NCBI RefSeq assembly: GCF_964204865.1
Contig: NC_135259.1
Coordinates: forward strand, 10,488,974-10,552,973
DNA from: Styela clava
Taxonomy: Eukaryota; Chordata; Ascidiacea; Stolidobranchia; Styelidae
DNA: 64,000 nt
Reading direction: 5' to 3'
Made by a program: the position numbers and the translations under genes. Shown here one piece after another: positions 24,656 through 36,255 of this stretch; positions within the stretch are counted from its first letter, which is position 1; the number at the start of each line of letters is the position of its first letter. The notes under the pieces were generated by a model. That model was not told the origin of the DNA and made no database searches. It saw only the letters and a list, made by a program, of their open reading frames with translations.

Positions 24656-26745
24656 TAGATAGATTGTTTTGCAAACACCGCAATGCACACAAATTAAAAC
24701 TTGAGAATTCTAGAGAGCGAGCAAAACATTCAAACAAGTTAAAGCATGATAGATATAATGTTCCCGCTCACCTGCACACTCACAAAACATACAAGAAACA
24801 CAAACCTATTTAAACAATAATAATAATAACCAATTCATTCTGATACAGTATATGAGCATTAACCGTCTTAGACTTAGAGGGATGCAAATATGAAATTCAA
24901 TTTTCAATCTTTTCGTCAGTGCGTCAATTCCATATGAAATAACTGTACCACACAATCAAACACTTTGTGTCAGAAATCATCACAAAATATGTCAATTATA
25001 CCAAAATTTCTACATTTCAGGCCATTTTTTATAAACCATCAAAAACCTGGTTGAAATTTAAAATTGTTCGATGAAATGAATGCAGTCCAATAAAATTCCA
25101 ATGTCTTTTGATATCAAAAATAAAATAAAATTACTTTCACTACACTTTTTAAAAAATTGATGGAACTCAACTTTTGCTTGGAATGGCGCATAACATGTCG
25201 CTGTAAAAGGCTATGGTAACCTAAAATTTGCGCTTTCGTGTTAGCAAACTCATCCACCATCTTCGTCATATCATTTTTTTCAAAAATCAGTAGCTTACCT
25301 GTTATAATTGTCGTGTAAGTTTTGGAAGAAAATTCATTCGCGCGGGCGCCATCACTTTTGGAGATTGAACACGCATCTGGTTTTCTACCGATACCACCGG
25401 TGCTAGGCCTAATTTCTCCTCAGTTACGTTCGGTATTAATTGTTTCAATTTTGGTTATATTTCGTTTATCTTGGTTACTTTAATTACTTTAATCGTAATT
25501 TCGCCGGTGCGATCAAACCACACGACGCCGAAAATCAACGACTCCGGCATTGTTACGTAATAAAACGATTTGGGCAGAACTAACATCAACATTTATAGGA
25601 TGTGCATTACTGCTTTTGCGGCTTGAATTTCTAAATTTTAACCGCTTGGGGCCCCTTTTCGCTGTGCCCAAAAATTCCAGCCCGAAATTTCATATTGAGG
25701 GGTATATTGAGCATATGGGGTTAATTGAGTACAATGTATAAAAACCTCGCTAACTTTTTTGTATGTTGAGTGAATGGTTTGTACTTTGTAGCGACAATAT
25801 TTCATATCCTATGCTTGCGTATAACTCACTTACCTACCAATGATAAAATTATTTTAGATGTTTGTATGTGAAATTTTGTTCGTGAAAAAAATTGTTTTGG
25901 AAACTTTCACGGGACACTTTTCTGATAGTATATTTTAAACTTTTTGTGATGCCTTTTAGTACCCTAGTAAAGACTCTCTTTGCCCCAGTAGATAATTTTT
26001 GTGTAACTCATTGACTTTTTGTTGTATTGATGTTTGAAAAAATCGAGGTGGCTCATATAGTATTAATGATATTTTGTTAAAATGATTTTATGGCCAAATT
26101 CGGTCGTTTTTCCAAATTTCGATCCGGTACTGAGCTAAAAAGAGACGCGACTTACAACTTTTGTCGTGACATAATCTTGATATTAAGAGCCAATTGAAAA
26201 CAGTATTATACTGGTTCTTATAGTATTTCTGTGGCATTGACCAATGAGAAATAAAAATCCCACCCTTGGTCTTTTTTGAAATTTCGATCCGGTACGAATT
26301 TAAAATCCGATGTGGCTTACAATTTTTGCCATCCTAGTATTGAAGCCGAGCGAAAACAGCATTATACTATACGCATCAATTTCTATTCGCTTATCACTTT
26401 CATCACGTATAAACAGCTCCAATTCTCGTGTCAATCTCAAACATATTTCGTTTTTTATATAAATATGCGGCAGTTTATTTCATACATTTGGATAATGAGG
26501 ATTCTTGCGAGTGAATTCTTAGTGAGAGCTAGTAGACCCTGAATGAATGAATGCCAAGAAAATGATTCAATCACCGGATATTTGGAACGATTGATATCAA
26601 CTGCATATTGTTTTAAACATATGCTTATTATAATGTTCGACGTTTATAAAATACGCTGTCGTTCATATTCTTAGCTATTGTAAATTTGGAAGGAATAAAA
26701 CTTCTTAGAAAATATTGAAACGGTTAAGAAGAAAATATAGCTAAC

Positions 26746-29700
26746 ATGGACTCTTATGCTGAACATAACTTTCAATGGTATAATTATAAACGTCCCACAT
26801 TCTGTGATCATTGTGGGGGTCTGCTGGTTGGTGCGACGAAACAAGGGAAAAGGTGCAGGCGTGAGTAAAATATATATACGGTATTTATGTTGTACAATGA
26901 TGAGCTTTTCATCCACAGGAAAAAAACTGTGGAAACTCTCATTACTACACCAAGCAGTCTTATACGCAGGGCTGACTCGGGTAGAATATTTGTAGAGTAT
27001 TAGTTTTTATCTTTCAAAAAACAACACAGAAGTGTGTGTACCAATATGGATATGGAAGTAACTATTTTTGTTCGCCTACTTTACATCAAGTTGTGTAAAG
27101 GGAATGGAACCTATGCGCTGGGCTATCATGCGCTATCATGTTCACTTGGCTAACACAGACAGTCCCCGAACTCGTAATAGAACTAAAATATGGGAAATCG
27201 GAATAAAATTATGGTCTGACCCGAACCTGGTACACACACTGCGGGAATGGTGTGCATATATATTTTAGTACATATATATGCACTTTTGAATACCATGTAT
27301 ACAATTTAGGGTGCGATCTCGATATTCACGAAAAGTGCGAAGAAATACTTGAAAAACCCTGCATTGAGTTGGTAAGTCAGATATTTACTTGTCCCCACCA
27401 TCCCATATTCTTTTCTCTTCCGCGACCTTTGTGGCAGAAAACAGTGACAGTCGGGTGAGTAATATCAATTTCTATTGAATAATTCATATGAAATCAGATA
27501 CCGGCTAGTTTGCAAATCAAAAAAATAATTTACAATAATATGAGATACCATTTCACGTGATTATTTCAAACCGTTAATCGCTGGGTGTTTGAAATGAATG
27601 TGTTTAAATAATATTAAAAAGGTTGCCTTAAAGCCAGTCTGAATATGAATGGCTCCTCAGACTAGTGCTTCCTTTTTCTGTTACAATACATTACGTATAC
27701 ATTTGCAGTGTAGCGTCGGGCGTGTAGCTTTCATTTCGCTCAACTTAGTCTCAAATACACTCAAAATAGATGGAATCTAAATTCTATTATGCGTGTTGTT
27801 GATTCTAGCTTTGATAAAAGATTCAAAATTCTGGCATTTTATTATTTATTTGCTCAGGTGACAGGACATCACAACTTTCGAGAAAAGACTTTCACACAAC
27901 TAACATACTGTGACTTCTGCAAGAATTTGTTGGTTGGATTTATCAGACAGGGAATGAAATGCTCAGGTTTTTTCGAATTTATTTTCAATGGAAATTGGGA
28001 TATATTTATTCTACCTTCTTATAACGTTTGTAATAGAACTCAATTGTTTGTAGTTGCATACAAAGTTACATGTTATGTTTTGTCTGATTTATAGGGGCGA
28101 TTGACCATTTTTATAATATCGATTACATTAGTTGATTTGCTAGCTATAGTTTTTGGCTACTCTTAAAATAATTATCGTGTTCTCTTTTCAATGCTACTTG
28201 ATAATCACAAAATGAATATAAAAAATCTACCCAATTTATTTAAATAGACCGTGGATGACGTAGAGAGGTACCAACATCATATTGAAATATTACATTAGCG
28301 ATTTACATATATATAAACCTTATTATTTTCCTCCGGTCTTCAAATACGCTGGAAAGACGTGACAGGCTTATGGCATTGGGAAATATTTGTAATGTTAGCT
28401 GTCCAATTTGTCGAAACTGAAGAATTGTAGATTTACCCCTTACCGACACAAATTTCTTTATCGATTTAATGTATGAGCCAATAAAAGTTTAAACAGTAAC
28501 TGTTATGTATAAGAATGAATATATTGTCCCGGTAAAATTACTCTCCATTTTCTCAAAGAATGTGGAGCGAATGTGCATGAAAAGTGCCAAGAAAAAGTTG
28601 AAGCCTTCTGCAGACAAACACAAAGCAGATTAAACAGAGAAACTGTGTAAGTAAATCATTCTTTGGTTTTTGAAAGGAATAAGCACATCAGTAAATAACA
28701 TTTGCGTTGGAGATAGCTTTAGGTTACTCATCTTTTTTATTTTACAAAGGCTCATTAGCTTCTAAAATGATAAATAATGGTAGTTAATCAGTTATGTCCA
28801 AAGGAGGACGATTACTGTCGCGTTTCCTAGCCTTCATAATAATATATCTCCAAGCAATTCATATTGCGTCATCCGAAGAGTTTATTTAACTAAATTATCC
28901 ATATTTTTCTCTATTTAGGCCGAAAACTAAACCACCACGATCGCCATCGCCGAGGCCGAAATCGCCACTACCGCCAAGTGAATTCCGTGTTGACCAACCT
29001 GCCGATTTTCAAGTAATGAAACCAAAATCACGGACTCCTTCAGTAAGCAGATACTCAGATGATATGGATTCTTATCCAGAATGTGATCACGGTATATACA
29101 TTAATGTGACGCTAAGGTTTTTTATTCTGAAGAATTTTTTTTTAGTGAGTCCACGAGGATATGATAACATCAGCTTTTAAAGATATAAAAACGATTATCT
29201 CTAGAATTTAGCTTAGACATTTTATTTTTATATATATGTACAAGGTTTTGTACGCTTTTCACTCCAAAAAAAGCATGAACTCCTTGGTAAGGCGCTACCA
29301 TACTTTGAAAAAGCTAGACTGTTATGGTTCATATTGATTCTCCAATATACTACATCATAGATATTACGATATATGATTACTTGTATTTTTATATTTAACC
29401 TATGCAACAATGATAAGAGCGGCGCTTCAATCACTAAACCATTACACCCAGAAATTAAATAAGCATGTATGGAAAATAAAATGCAATAGGAAGACTTGTA
29501 AACGCTTTTTTAAGATTCTATTGGCACTTCATCTTTGAGCCGACAGGCGTCTTCTACAACTGGTGCATCAAGCCGCCATGATTCAACCAATACACCTAAC
29601 ACATCGTATCCTTCAACATCGAGTGAAGAGCCAAACAAAATTGAACAAATGAAGCAAACGGTTCGTACCAAATTCGAATATTAGCATAAACAGTGCGTTC

Positions 29701-30568
29701 TTTGTATGTCCTACCTCTCCAGCTCTAAAAGTAGTTTTGCAAATTATTTATCCTTCCAGGTCGACGATGTGTTCGGAATAATGAAGAATACCTTCAATTC
29801 TGCTCTTCATAGGGGAGAAAATTTGGACAAGTTGCAAGTTGGTATCAAAATAAAAATAACTTGAATCGACCCGTCATCGTAATATGAACAACAACGTATC
29901 TTGCAGAAAACAAATATTTGTAACTGTATCTTCTACAGCAGTGGTTCTCAAACTTTTCGAGTCGCGCACCCTTTTTAGAATTTTTGAAGTCTCGCGCCCG
30001 ACCTCGAAATAACTAGCTAACAATAGCTACAAATAATAGATGGTAAGGCGAAAGTATGTTTTATTAAAAAAAACACGTGAACGGAATGTAAATATCCAAA
30101 ATAAAAATATGTAAATATCCAAAATAAGTCGGAAATATAAAATGTAACAATTATTTTTTCTTTTAATTTGCTTCACGCCTTCTCAAAAAATTGTCTACGC
30201 CCTCCTACGTTTGTTTCTTACTATATATCAAATTCTGAGTGAAATTGTTAAATTCATTCCATTCTATATGCAGATATGACTCGTGCTTTGATATTGACTC
30301 GAACAAATTAATGATTTCCAAACTCTATTGTATATATTTTAGTTTAAGTTATGCATAACATGGTATAGTATAGATTGCACATTTCATTCTACAGAAAAAG
30401 TCAAAAGATTTGGAGGAGAGAGCTAATCTTCTGGAAAAGACAGCCAAAAAGGTAAAATACAAGATGATGTGGAAAAACTACAAACTATGGGTCGCCTTAG
30501 CTGTTGCTGCCATTATACTGATTGTTATTATATCTGTTGCTGTGGTATTTAGTAAAAAGACTTCCTAA
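26746..30568 (+). CDS. C1-C1-R-SNARE fusion protein, copy B (eight exons)
   Basis: Coding exons: 26746-26860, 27310-27371, 27858-27966, 28559-28646, 28919-29091, 29515-29660, 29760-29837 and 30395-30568. Each is exactly the length of its copy A partner and has the same splice phases. Aligned by eye, the exons differ from copy A at ten positions: one each in exons 1, 3, 5 and 7, four in exon 6 and two in exon 8. Every change is synonymous, so the 314-aa product is identical (two C1 domains, Ser/Pro linker, R-SNARE, TM tail). Introns differ much more, including indels. An in-frame TAA a few codons before the ATG supports the start. The 5' flank differs from copy A beyond the arm boundary: copy B is preceded by the 3' part of arm A, so the two copies may be under different upstream control. 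Confidence 0.85.
29939..30213 (+). mobile_element. hAT-like MITE remnant in intron 7, arm B
   Basis: Counterpart of 22243-22515, beginning CAGTGGTTCTCAAACTTTTC with the same truncated right side. Small differences from arm A show independent decay after duplication. The right boundary is approximate. Confidence 0.6.
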
Positions 30569-30696
30569 CTGAAATGCAATTTGTCTGCACGGAGTCTTTT
30601 TAATTTTCAGCGTTTGCGATTTTGCTCTGAATGGGATTTGAGGTCACTCTTGGGGATAATATATTCGGAATTATACCAGTTCCACTTCGTCTATCC

Positions 30697-31285
30697 CAGG
30701 CCTGCACAAATCAAATCACCACGAGGGCCACGAGCATAAATCTGAAGGCCCGGCGGGCCGCAAACTTTGCCACATACATATTTCACAAGATGAACTACAA
30801 ATCAAAATAATATTGTGAAACAGTTAAATTTAATGAAACACTTTCATTACTGGGGAGCTTAAAAATATGAAGAATCTTATTTACCTGAGTAAAAACAAGG
30901 TACAGTATTTTTGCATATGAGATGGCAAATATGTATTTAGTGGTTCATCCACCTTGAAAACCCAGCCTTCATTTTCAATATTTCTTTTTTATTAGAATTA
31001 GGTATTGCGTGTTGCAGTATAAACTGACTGCAGAAAAATATTTTACTCAGGTTCAGTTTTGTAAAATCGTCCCAGGGTCTAGAGACGAATATCAGGGGTC
31101 GCGAAGGAAACACCAGTTTCACACAAAGTTCGATATTTACTGAAACTAGTGCAAAACATAAATTTCACGATTTCGAATATGATCGGGGTAGCGGCGCGCT
31201 TGCATAACAATGCCGGCTTTGATTGTTAGACCCGAGAAGTGGCGTGTTTCCAAATCATCCGCGGGCCGTATGTTGTGCAGGCCTG
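30697..31285. mobile_element. hAT-type element private to arm B, 589 bp
   Basis: The two ends are exact inverted repeats, CAGGCCTGCACAA on the left and its reverse complement on the right. They are flanked by a perfect 8-bp duplication, gtctatcc, at 30689-30696 and 31286-31293. Arm A has the uninterrupted site (cttcgtctatcccaatttt near 22991), so this is a filled/empty pair proving insertion after the duplication. GC-rich subterminal blocks (ggcccggcgggccgc and ccgcgggcc) lie inside each end. No transposase frame. Confidence 0.95.
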
Positions 31286-31711
31286 GTCTATCCCAATTTT
31301 TTACTAACACTTCGTGATGATGAGTATAGATAGAGAAACATTCAGATAAAGGTTGCCAATGCTCCCATGTTCTCCATTTCTTACCCCGTAAGGATGGTGT
31401 CAAATTATAGCAGATTATACCAAGACCATAATAACCACGGTAAAATAAGAACAAGACAAATGTCCAACCAAAGAAGTTCAGTTACCTCGAAGAAAAAGTC
31501 GAAAAGCTTGTCGAACATTACACCAATGCGTGAATAAAAAGTTGTTCTGAGATACATTGCTTATATCTACATGAGGCATGACCCTGATTGCTGACAAATA
31601 AATTGATAAAAAAATATTATTTAATTTTATGCAATAAATGGGTCTACGATAGAAAAAGATTTAAAAATAGTAAAAGAAAGAAATTATTCTTAGATTCGGC
31701 ATTGCTTAGAT

Positions 31712-32305
31712 CAGGGTTCCCAAAGTTCACCGCGGGTCAAATTTCGAAGCAGAAGGATATTCGCGGGCCAGAAACGGGGAGCGGCAAAAACGGCTGGGGT
31801 TCGGAAAATTTTGAAAAATAGTCACTAAAATAGGTTGCAAGCTTGATTTTATATACACCCAGCATAGCAGTTTGTTTTGTAATAAAATTAATAATTATAA
31901 TAGTCAGGTGATGGAATACCCGAGGAATAAATAACAAGCACGACTTTCAACAAGGAATTTGTAACTGATAGTCACCAATAAAGTTACTTGCTCATTTTGC
32001 ATACTTGGCTACTTATGGTTTGTTTTGTTACACAAAAAACATCCCAATGTATATAATATAAATATAAAAAAACGAAATTCCAACATAATTAATTGTGTAT
32101 TTTTGTACAAACGTGTAATTCGGGTTGGCTCGAAATCAGATGTTCAAAACGTGGCTCCAGTTCATTACATTGTATCCACAACAACGCATTCAATTGATTA
32201 TCTGCCAATCTGGACCGAAGTTTTGATTTGTTCGTTTTCTGAAATCGTTAAGCCATTTTAAATCGTTACGCGGGTCGTAATTGGCCCGCGGTTTGGGAAC
32301 GCCTG
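31712..32305. mobile_element. hAT-type MITE, arm B
   Basis: Counterpart of 23415-24004 with the same ends (CAGGGTTCCCAAAGTTCACC on the left; opposite-strand CAGGCGTTCCCAAACCGCGG on the right) and the same imperfect 8-bp flanks. It was inherited through the segmental duplication. Confidence 0.8.
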
Positions 32306-32862
32306 GCTCAGATAAATTAGTATAGCTACATATTTCACAATCTTTTCGTGAAATAAAGGAATTATTAGGGTGGAAACTGTCCAATTAATTTTAATTAGTA
32401 TATTTTGAGTCTTCAAATTTAGAAAAATCCAGTCTTTCGCTTGTATTCAATAACACTGTAAACGGAAAATATCTGAGACAAGAATTATTGACCCTATTAA
32501 AAAAATAAATACCAGTTGAAAAATGTTTGAACCGGTTAAATTAAGAAACGAAATAAAAAATTAAAGAAAATGAATAATACATACATCTCGTTTATTTTTG
32601 TATACAATTGACGCAAAACAATCATTGCGTTCAAAATGTCAACATTTAGCTGATTTTGACTTTTGTATAAAAAAAAACATAGCAAAAAATGACCCCTGTC
32701 GTTACCACAGATGTCGGTCTAATTGTGCGAGTAGAAATGTGAAGGTCTCCATATTTCATTTTCCAAATTGTATTCAAAATGCTTTCAAGAATTCTGAATA
32801 AACACATACATACAAATCAATTCCGCTGGATCAATTGGTAGACTGAAAATTTCATATTCATT

Positions 32863-32945
32863 CCAGGGGAAGGAAACCCGATAGTTGGCGAATCACTGGT
32901 CACGGCCTCTTCTCCAATGACCAGTTCATGTCGGGCATGATAGAT
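32863..32945 (+). mobile_element. SINE 3' fragment, arm B
   Basis: Counterpart of 24565-24655, slightly shortened: the cttaatcatat word present in arm A is missing here. No tRNA-like head. Confidence 0.55.
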
Positions 32946-33193
32946 AGATTGTTTTGCAAACACCGCAATACACACAAATTAAAACTTGAGAATTCTAGAG
33001 AGCGAGCAAAACATTCAAACAAGTTAAAGCATGATAGATATAATGTGCCCACTCACCTGCACACTCACAAAACATACAACCTATTTAAACAATAAAAATA
33101 ATAATAACCAATTCATTCTGATACAGTACATGAGCATTAACCGTCTTAGACTTAGAGGGATGCAAATATGAAATTCAATTTTCAATCTTTTCG

Positions 33194-33500
33194 ACCCCCC
33201 CCCCCCCCCCCTTGGAAATGTGAAAAAAATAAAATCATTTTTCTGTATCATAGATAGCAATTTTCCGTAGCTTGAAATGCTTTTTGGACCCCCAAGACTA
33301 CTAAAAACACGCGTATTCCAGCGTTCAATCAGACCCGCTAGCTGTTTCAATCTAACTTGGCGAAGAAAAATTTCTTTGAAAATTTCTGGCTACGCCCCTC
33401 GCATCCAGCAACCACCGTGGTCATTGTGGTAATAAATCGTTAAATGGGCGAAGAAATGTTCTACAGCACTGCAAACATTCAAACTTTATTAACTTAAATC
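33194..33500. mobile_element. 307-bp insertion private to arm B with poly(C) edge
   Basis: Arm A reads ttttcg-t-cagtgcgtc at about 24911-24925. Arm B has 307 extra bases between the same flanks. The insert opens with a 17-base C run (33195-33211) and contains tctggctacgcccctc near 33390. On the other strand that reads AGGGGCGTAGCCAGA, a word common at invertebrate DNA-transposon ends and similar to CAGGGGTGCAGCCAGGGG at 53481-53498. No inverted repeats or target duplication are clear, so the type is uncertain. Confidence 0.55.
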
Positions 33501-34647
33501 CAGTGCGTCAATTCCATATGAAATAACTGTACCACACAATCAAACACTTTGTGTCAGAAATCATCACAAAATATGTCAATTATACCAAAATTTCTACATT
33601 TCAGGCCATTTTTTATAAACCATCAAAAACCTGGTTGAAATTTTAAATTGTTCGATGAAATGAATGCAGTCCAATAAAATTCCAATGTCTTTTGATATCA
33701 AAAATAAAATAAAATTACTTTCACTACACTTTTTAAAAAATTGATGGAATTCAACTTTTGCTTGGAATGACCCATAACATGTCGCTGTAAAAAGGCTATG
33801 GTAACCTAAAATTTGCGCTTTCGTGTTAGCAAACTCATCCACCATCTTCGTCATATCAATTTTTTCAATTTGCTTCAAAAATCAGTAGCTTACCTGTGAT
33901 AATTGTCATGTAAGTTTTGGAAGGAAATTCATTCGCGCCGGCGTCATCACTTTTGGAGATTGAACACGCATCTGGTTTTCTACCGATACCACCGGTGCTA
34001 GGCCTAATTCCTCCTCAGTTACGTTCGGTATTAATTGTTTCAATTTTGGTTATATTTCGTTTATTTTGGTTACTTTAATTACTTAATCGTAATTTCGCCG
34101 GTGCGATCAAACCACACGACGCCGAAAATCAACGACTCCGGCATTGTTACGTAATAAAACGATTTGGGCAGAACTAACATCAACATTTATAAGATGTGCA
34201 TTACTGCTTTTGCGGCTTGAATTTCTAAATTTTAACCGCTTGGGGCCCCTTTTCGCTGTGCCCAAAAATTCCAGCCCGAAATTTCATATTGAGGGGCATA
34301 TTGAGCATATGGGGTTAATTGAGTACAATGTATAAAAACCTCGCTAACTTTTTTGTATGTTGAGTGAATGGTTTGTACTTTGTAGCAACAATATATCATA
34401 TCCTATGCTTGCGTATACCTCACTTGCCTACCAATGATAAAATTGTTTTAGATGTTTGTATGTGAAATTTTTTTTGTTCGTGAAAAAAATTGTTTTGGAA
34501 ACTTTCACGGGACACTTTTCTGATAGTATATTTTAAACTTTTTGTGATGCCTTTTAGTACCCTAGTAAAGACTCTCTTTGCCCCAGTAGATAAATTTTGT
34601 GTAACTCATTGACTTTTTGTTTTATTGATGTTTGAAAAAATCGAGGT

Positions 34648-36255
34648 AAAATGAGTCTGTCGGAAATTTACCGTGGGGTAAATCGGGTATATGCATAAAT
34701 GGCCTTTCCCACTGCTATAACACAGGAATATGAGGTTTTGTGTGACTTTTTTGAGCCCTAACACTTTTTTGTAGCCTTTATCATGTCCATCTTTCAATAT
34801 AGGCTTCTATTTTTAATGAATATGAGTGTAAATTCACAATGGGCGATTGTAGGATTTTGAGAAAGCAGTTTTTTTCTTGTAACTAAAAAAAATAGTAAAA
34901 AAGAAAGCTGTGGACAACCCAAGCACAGAGTCCTACTCCACCAGTGAGCTTAGTGCATTTACAAAGGCTTCAGTTGACGTAATCACATTCACTGTCATCT
35001 CCGAAAACATGTAGTAATAATAAAAAAACAGCTGTCCCAGAAAATAAATTCAGGCGAAAACTATATAACGTCAATTGAAAGTATATACCATTACACTGAT
35101 AGGATGGACTTAAAACGGATATGATTGGTAGAAAAACAGCAAATAGAAAGATCATATTAATAGTTCAGAAAAGCAGTAACAGAGTCAGAATTAGATTCGG
35201 CTTTATCGACGACGAGACAGAATATGAAGCAGAATTCTCACATAGTACTGTAGTACAGTAGTACAGCTGATTATAACAGAGGACTAACTATAAGTAGCAT
35301 ATTCTGACATTAATGAAATCAAGACCTTGACTGGCTGGTTGAAATATGGGGAAAGGGAATTCCTTGGCCAAGTTGTCCTCACCGATGTATATAAAATGAA
35401 CTTTGTATGATACCAGTGTATGAAAGAGCTCAAAGATTTTGTGTTAGATTTAACCCAAAATAGGAACATAAAAAGTATCTCTATCAAGGAAGTTGTTGGC
35501 CAAGTCAAACCACCCATTTCTAGTCCATAATGAACTTGTATTTAAACTAAAAGCCTATTTGTGGTAAAAAGTTTATGGAAACCATAATTGTGATCTATAA
35601 TACCAAGTTTAAAGTGATGTCAGATAATTATGTTCCAAGGTTTTTGTAATTACCATTTTTTAAAATAAACTATATGTACCCAAGTTTCTCATGAAGGGGT
35701 TTGATTTGGTTCTAGGGATTTCTTAGATTTGATTTAACTGGTAGATGTCAGTTTACTCAATTATCCTCGAAAAATGAGGTAAATTGTATACTGACTTCCA
35801 AAAAAAATTGCATTTTTAGGTGACTTGAATACATTAAATAAGACTCAAACTGTTATGCAAGGAAGTACAGAGTCAAAATGTTACAGTGAAACCATAATTT
35901 CATGGAGAATTGATTTCCCTCAGATTTTACACCCGTTCAAATGTCAAAAACTACTCAAATAACCCCACCCCCTTATCTATTTAAAAAGAAGAAAAAAGTC
36001 AGCGATAGAGAAGCCCGACCCGAACATAATGATTGACATTTCAGGCCAGAATGTGGCTAATACTGTAATAGATGTTAGTACACAATTGTTATCCTTATTC
36101 TGTTATTGCTGTCCATTTAGCAGTGTTATTTATTACTGTATTAATTATTTTCAATGCTACCACATTGTTTCAATATCTGTAGTGTAATTTGTTAAATGAA
36201 ATAATGTTTAGTGATAGAAGTTCATTGCTGTATGACATTTCATGGTGACAGCATA
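34648..36255. other. Intergenic, no gene seen
   Basis: Unique sequence between arm B and the deubiquitinase gene. Short open stretches only. It should contain the deubiquitinase promoter. I looked for, and did not find, a cysteine/histidine-rich ZnF-UBP exon in this interval on the plus strand. A tttag acceptor-like site at about 36204-36208 could mark a 5' UTR intron. Confidence 0.4.

Larger units (their letters stand above)
18187..26049 (+). repeat. Segmental duplication, arm A
   Basis: From the sequence after gttttatggctt at about 18187, this arm matches 26050-34647 almost base for base in direct orientation. It ends with tttgaaaaaatcgaggt at about 26048, where arm B begins directly (head-to-tail). 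It carries one full C1-SNARE gene and about 3 kb of 3' flank. Near its start is a diverged internal direct repeat (gatcCggtac at about 18257 and gatcAggtac at about 18422). Relative to arm B it has a private 170-bp MITE (20668-20837) and lacks two insertions found in B. Confidence 0.95.
26050..34647 (+). repeat. Segmental duplication, arm B
   Basis: Direct-orientation copy of 18187-26049. It begins catatagtattaatgat right after the end of arm A. It ends with the same tttgaaaaaatcgaggt at about 34647, after which unrelated sequence (aaaatgagtctg) follows. Arm B is about 0.7 kb longer. This is accounted for by a 589-bp hAT element (30697-31285) and a 307-bp insertion (33194-33500), minus the MITE private to arm A. 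Confidence 0.95.

Noticed and set aside
25455-25550. Minus-strand 31-codon frame starting MPESLIFGVVWFDRTGE, with a CAG/GTAAGC donor-like site further along, in a block conserved in both arms
   Set aside because: In arm B a one-base deletion stops the frame after 21 codons, and the following possible exon has different stops in the two arms. Conservation is explained by the recent duplication.
25550-25741. Plus-strand 63-codon frame present in both arms (also 34144-34335)
   Set aside because: Two replacement differences in a short frame with no recognisable domain. Shared only because of the duplication.
31146-31454. 102-codon minus-strand frame across the right end of the arm B hAT element
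   Set aside because: It spans the element boundary and flanking DNA, so it cannot be an ancient coding unit.
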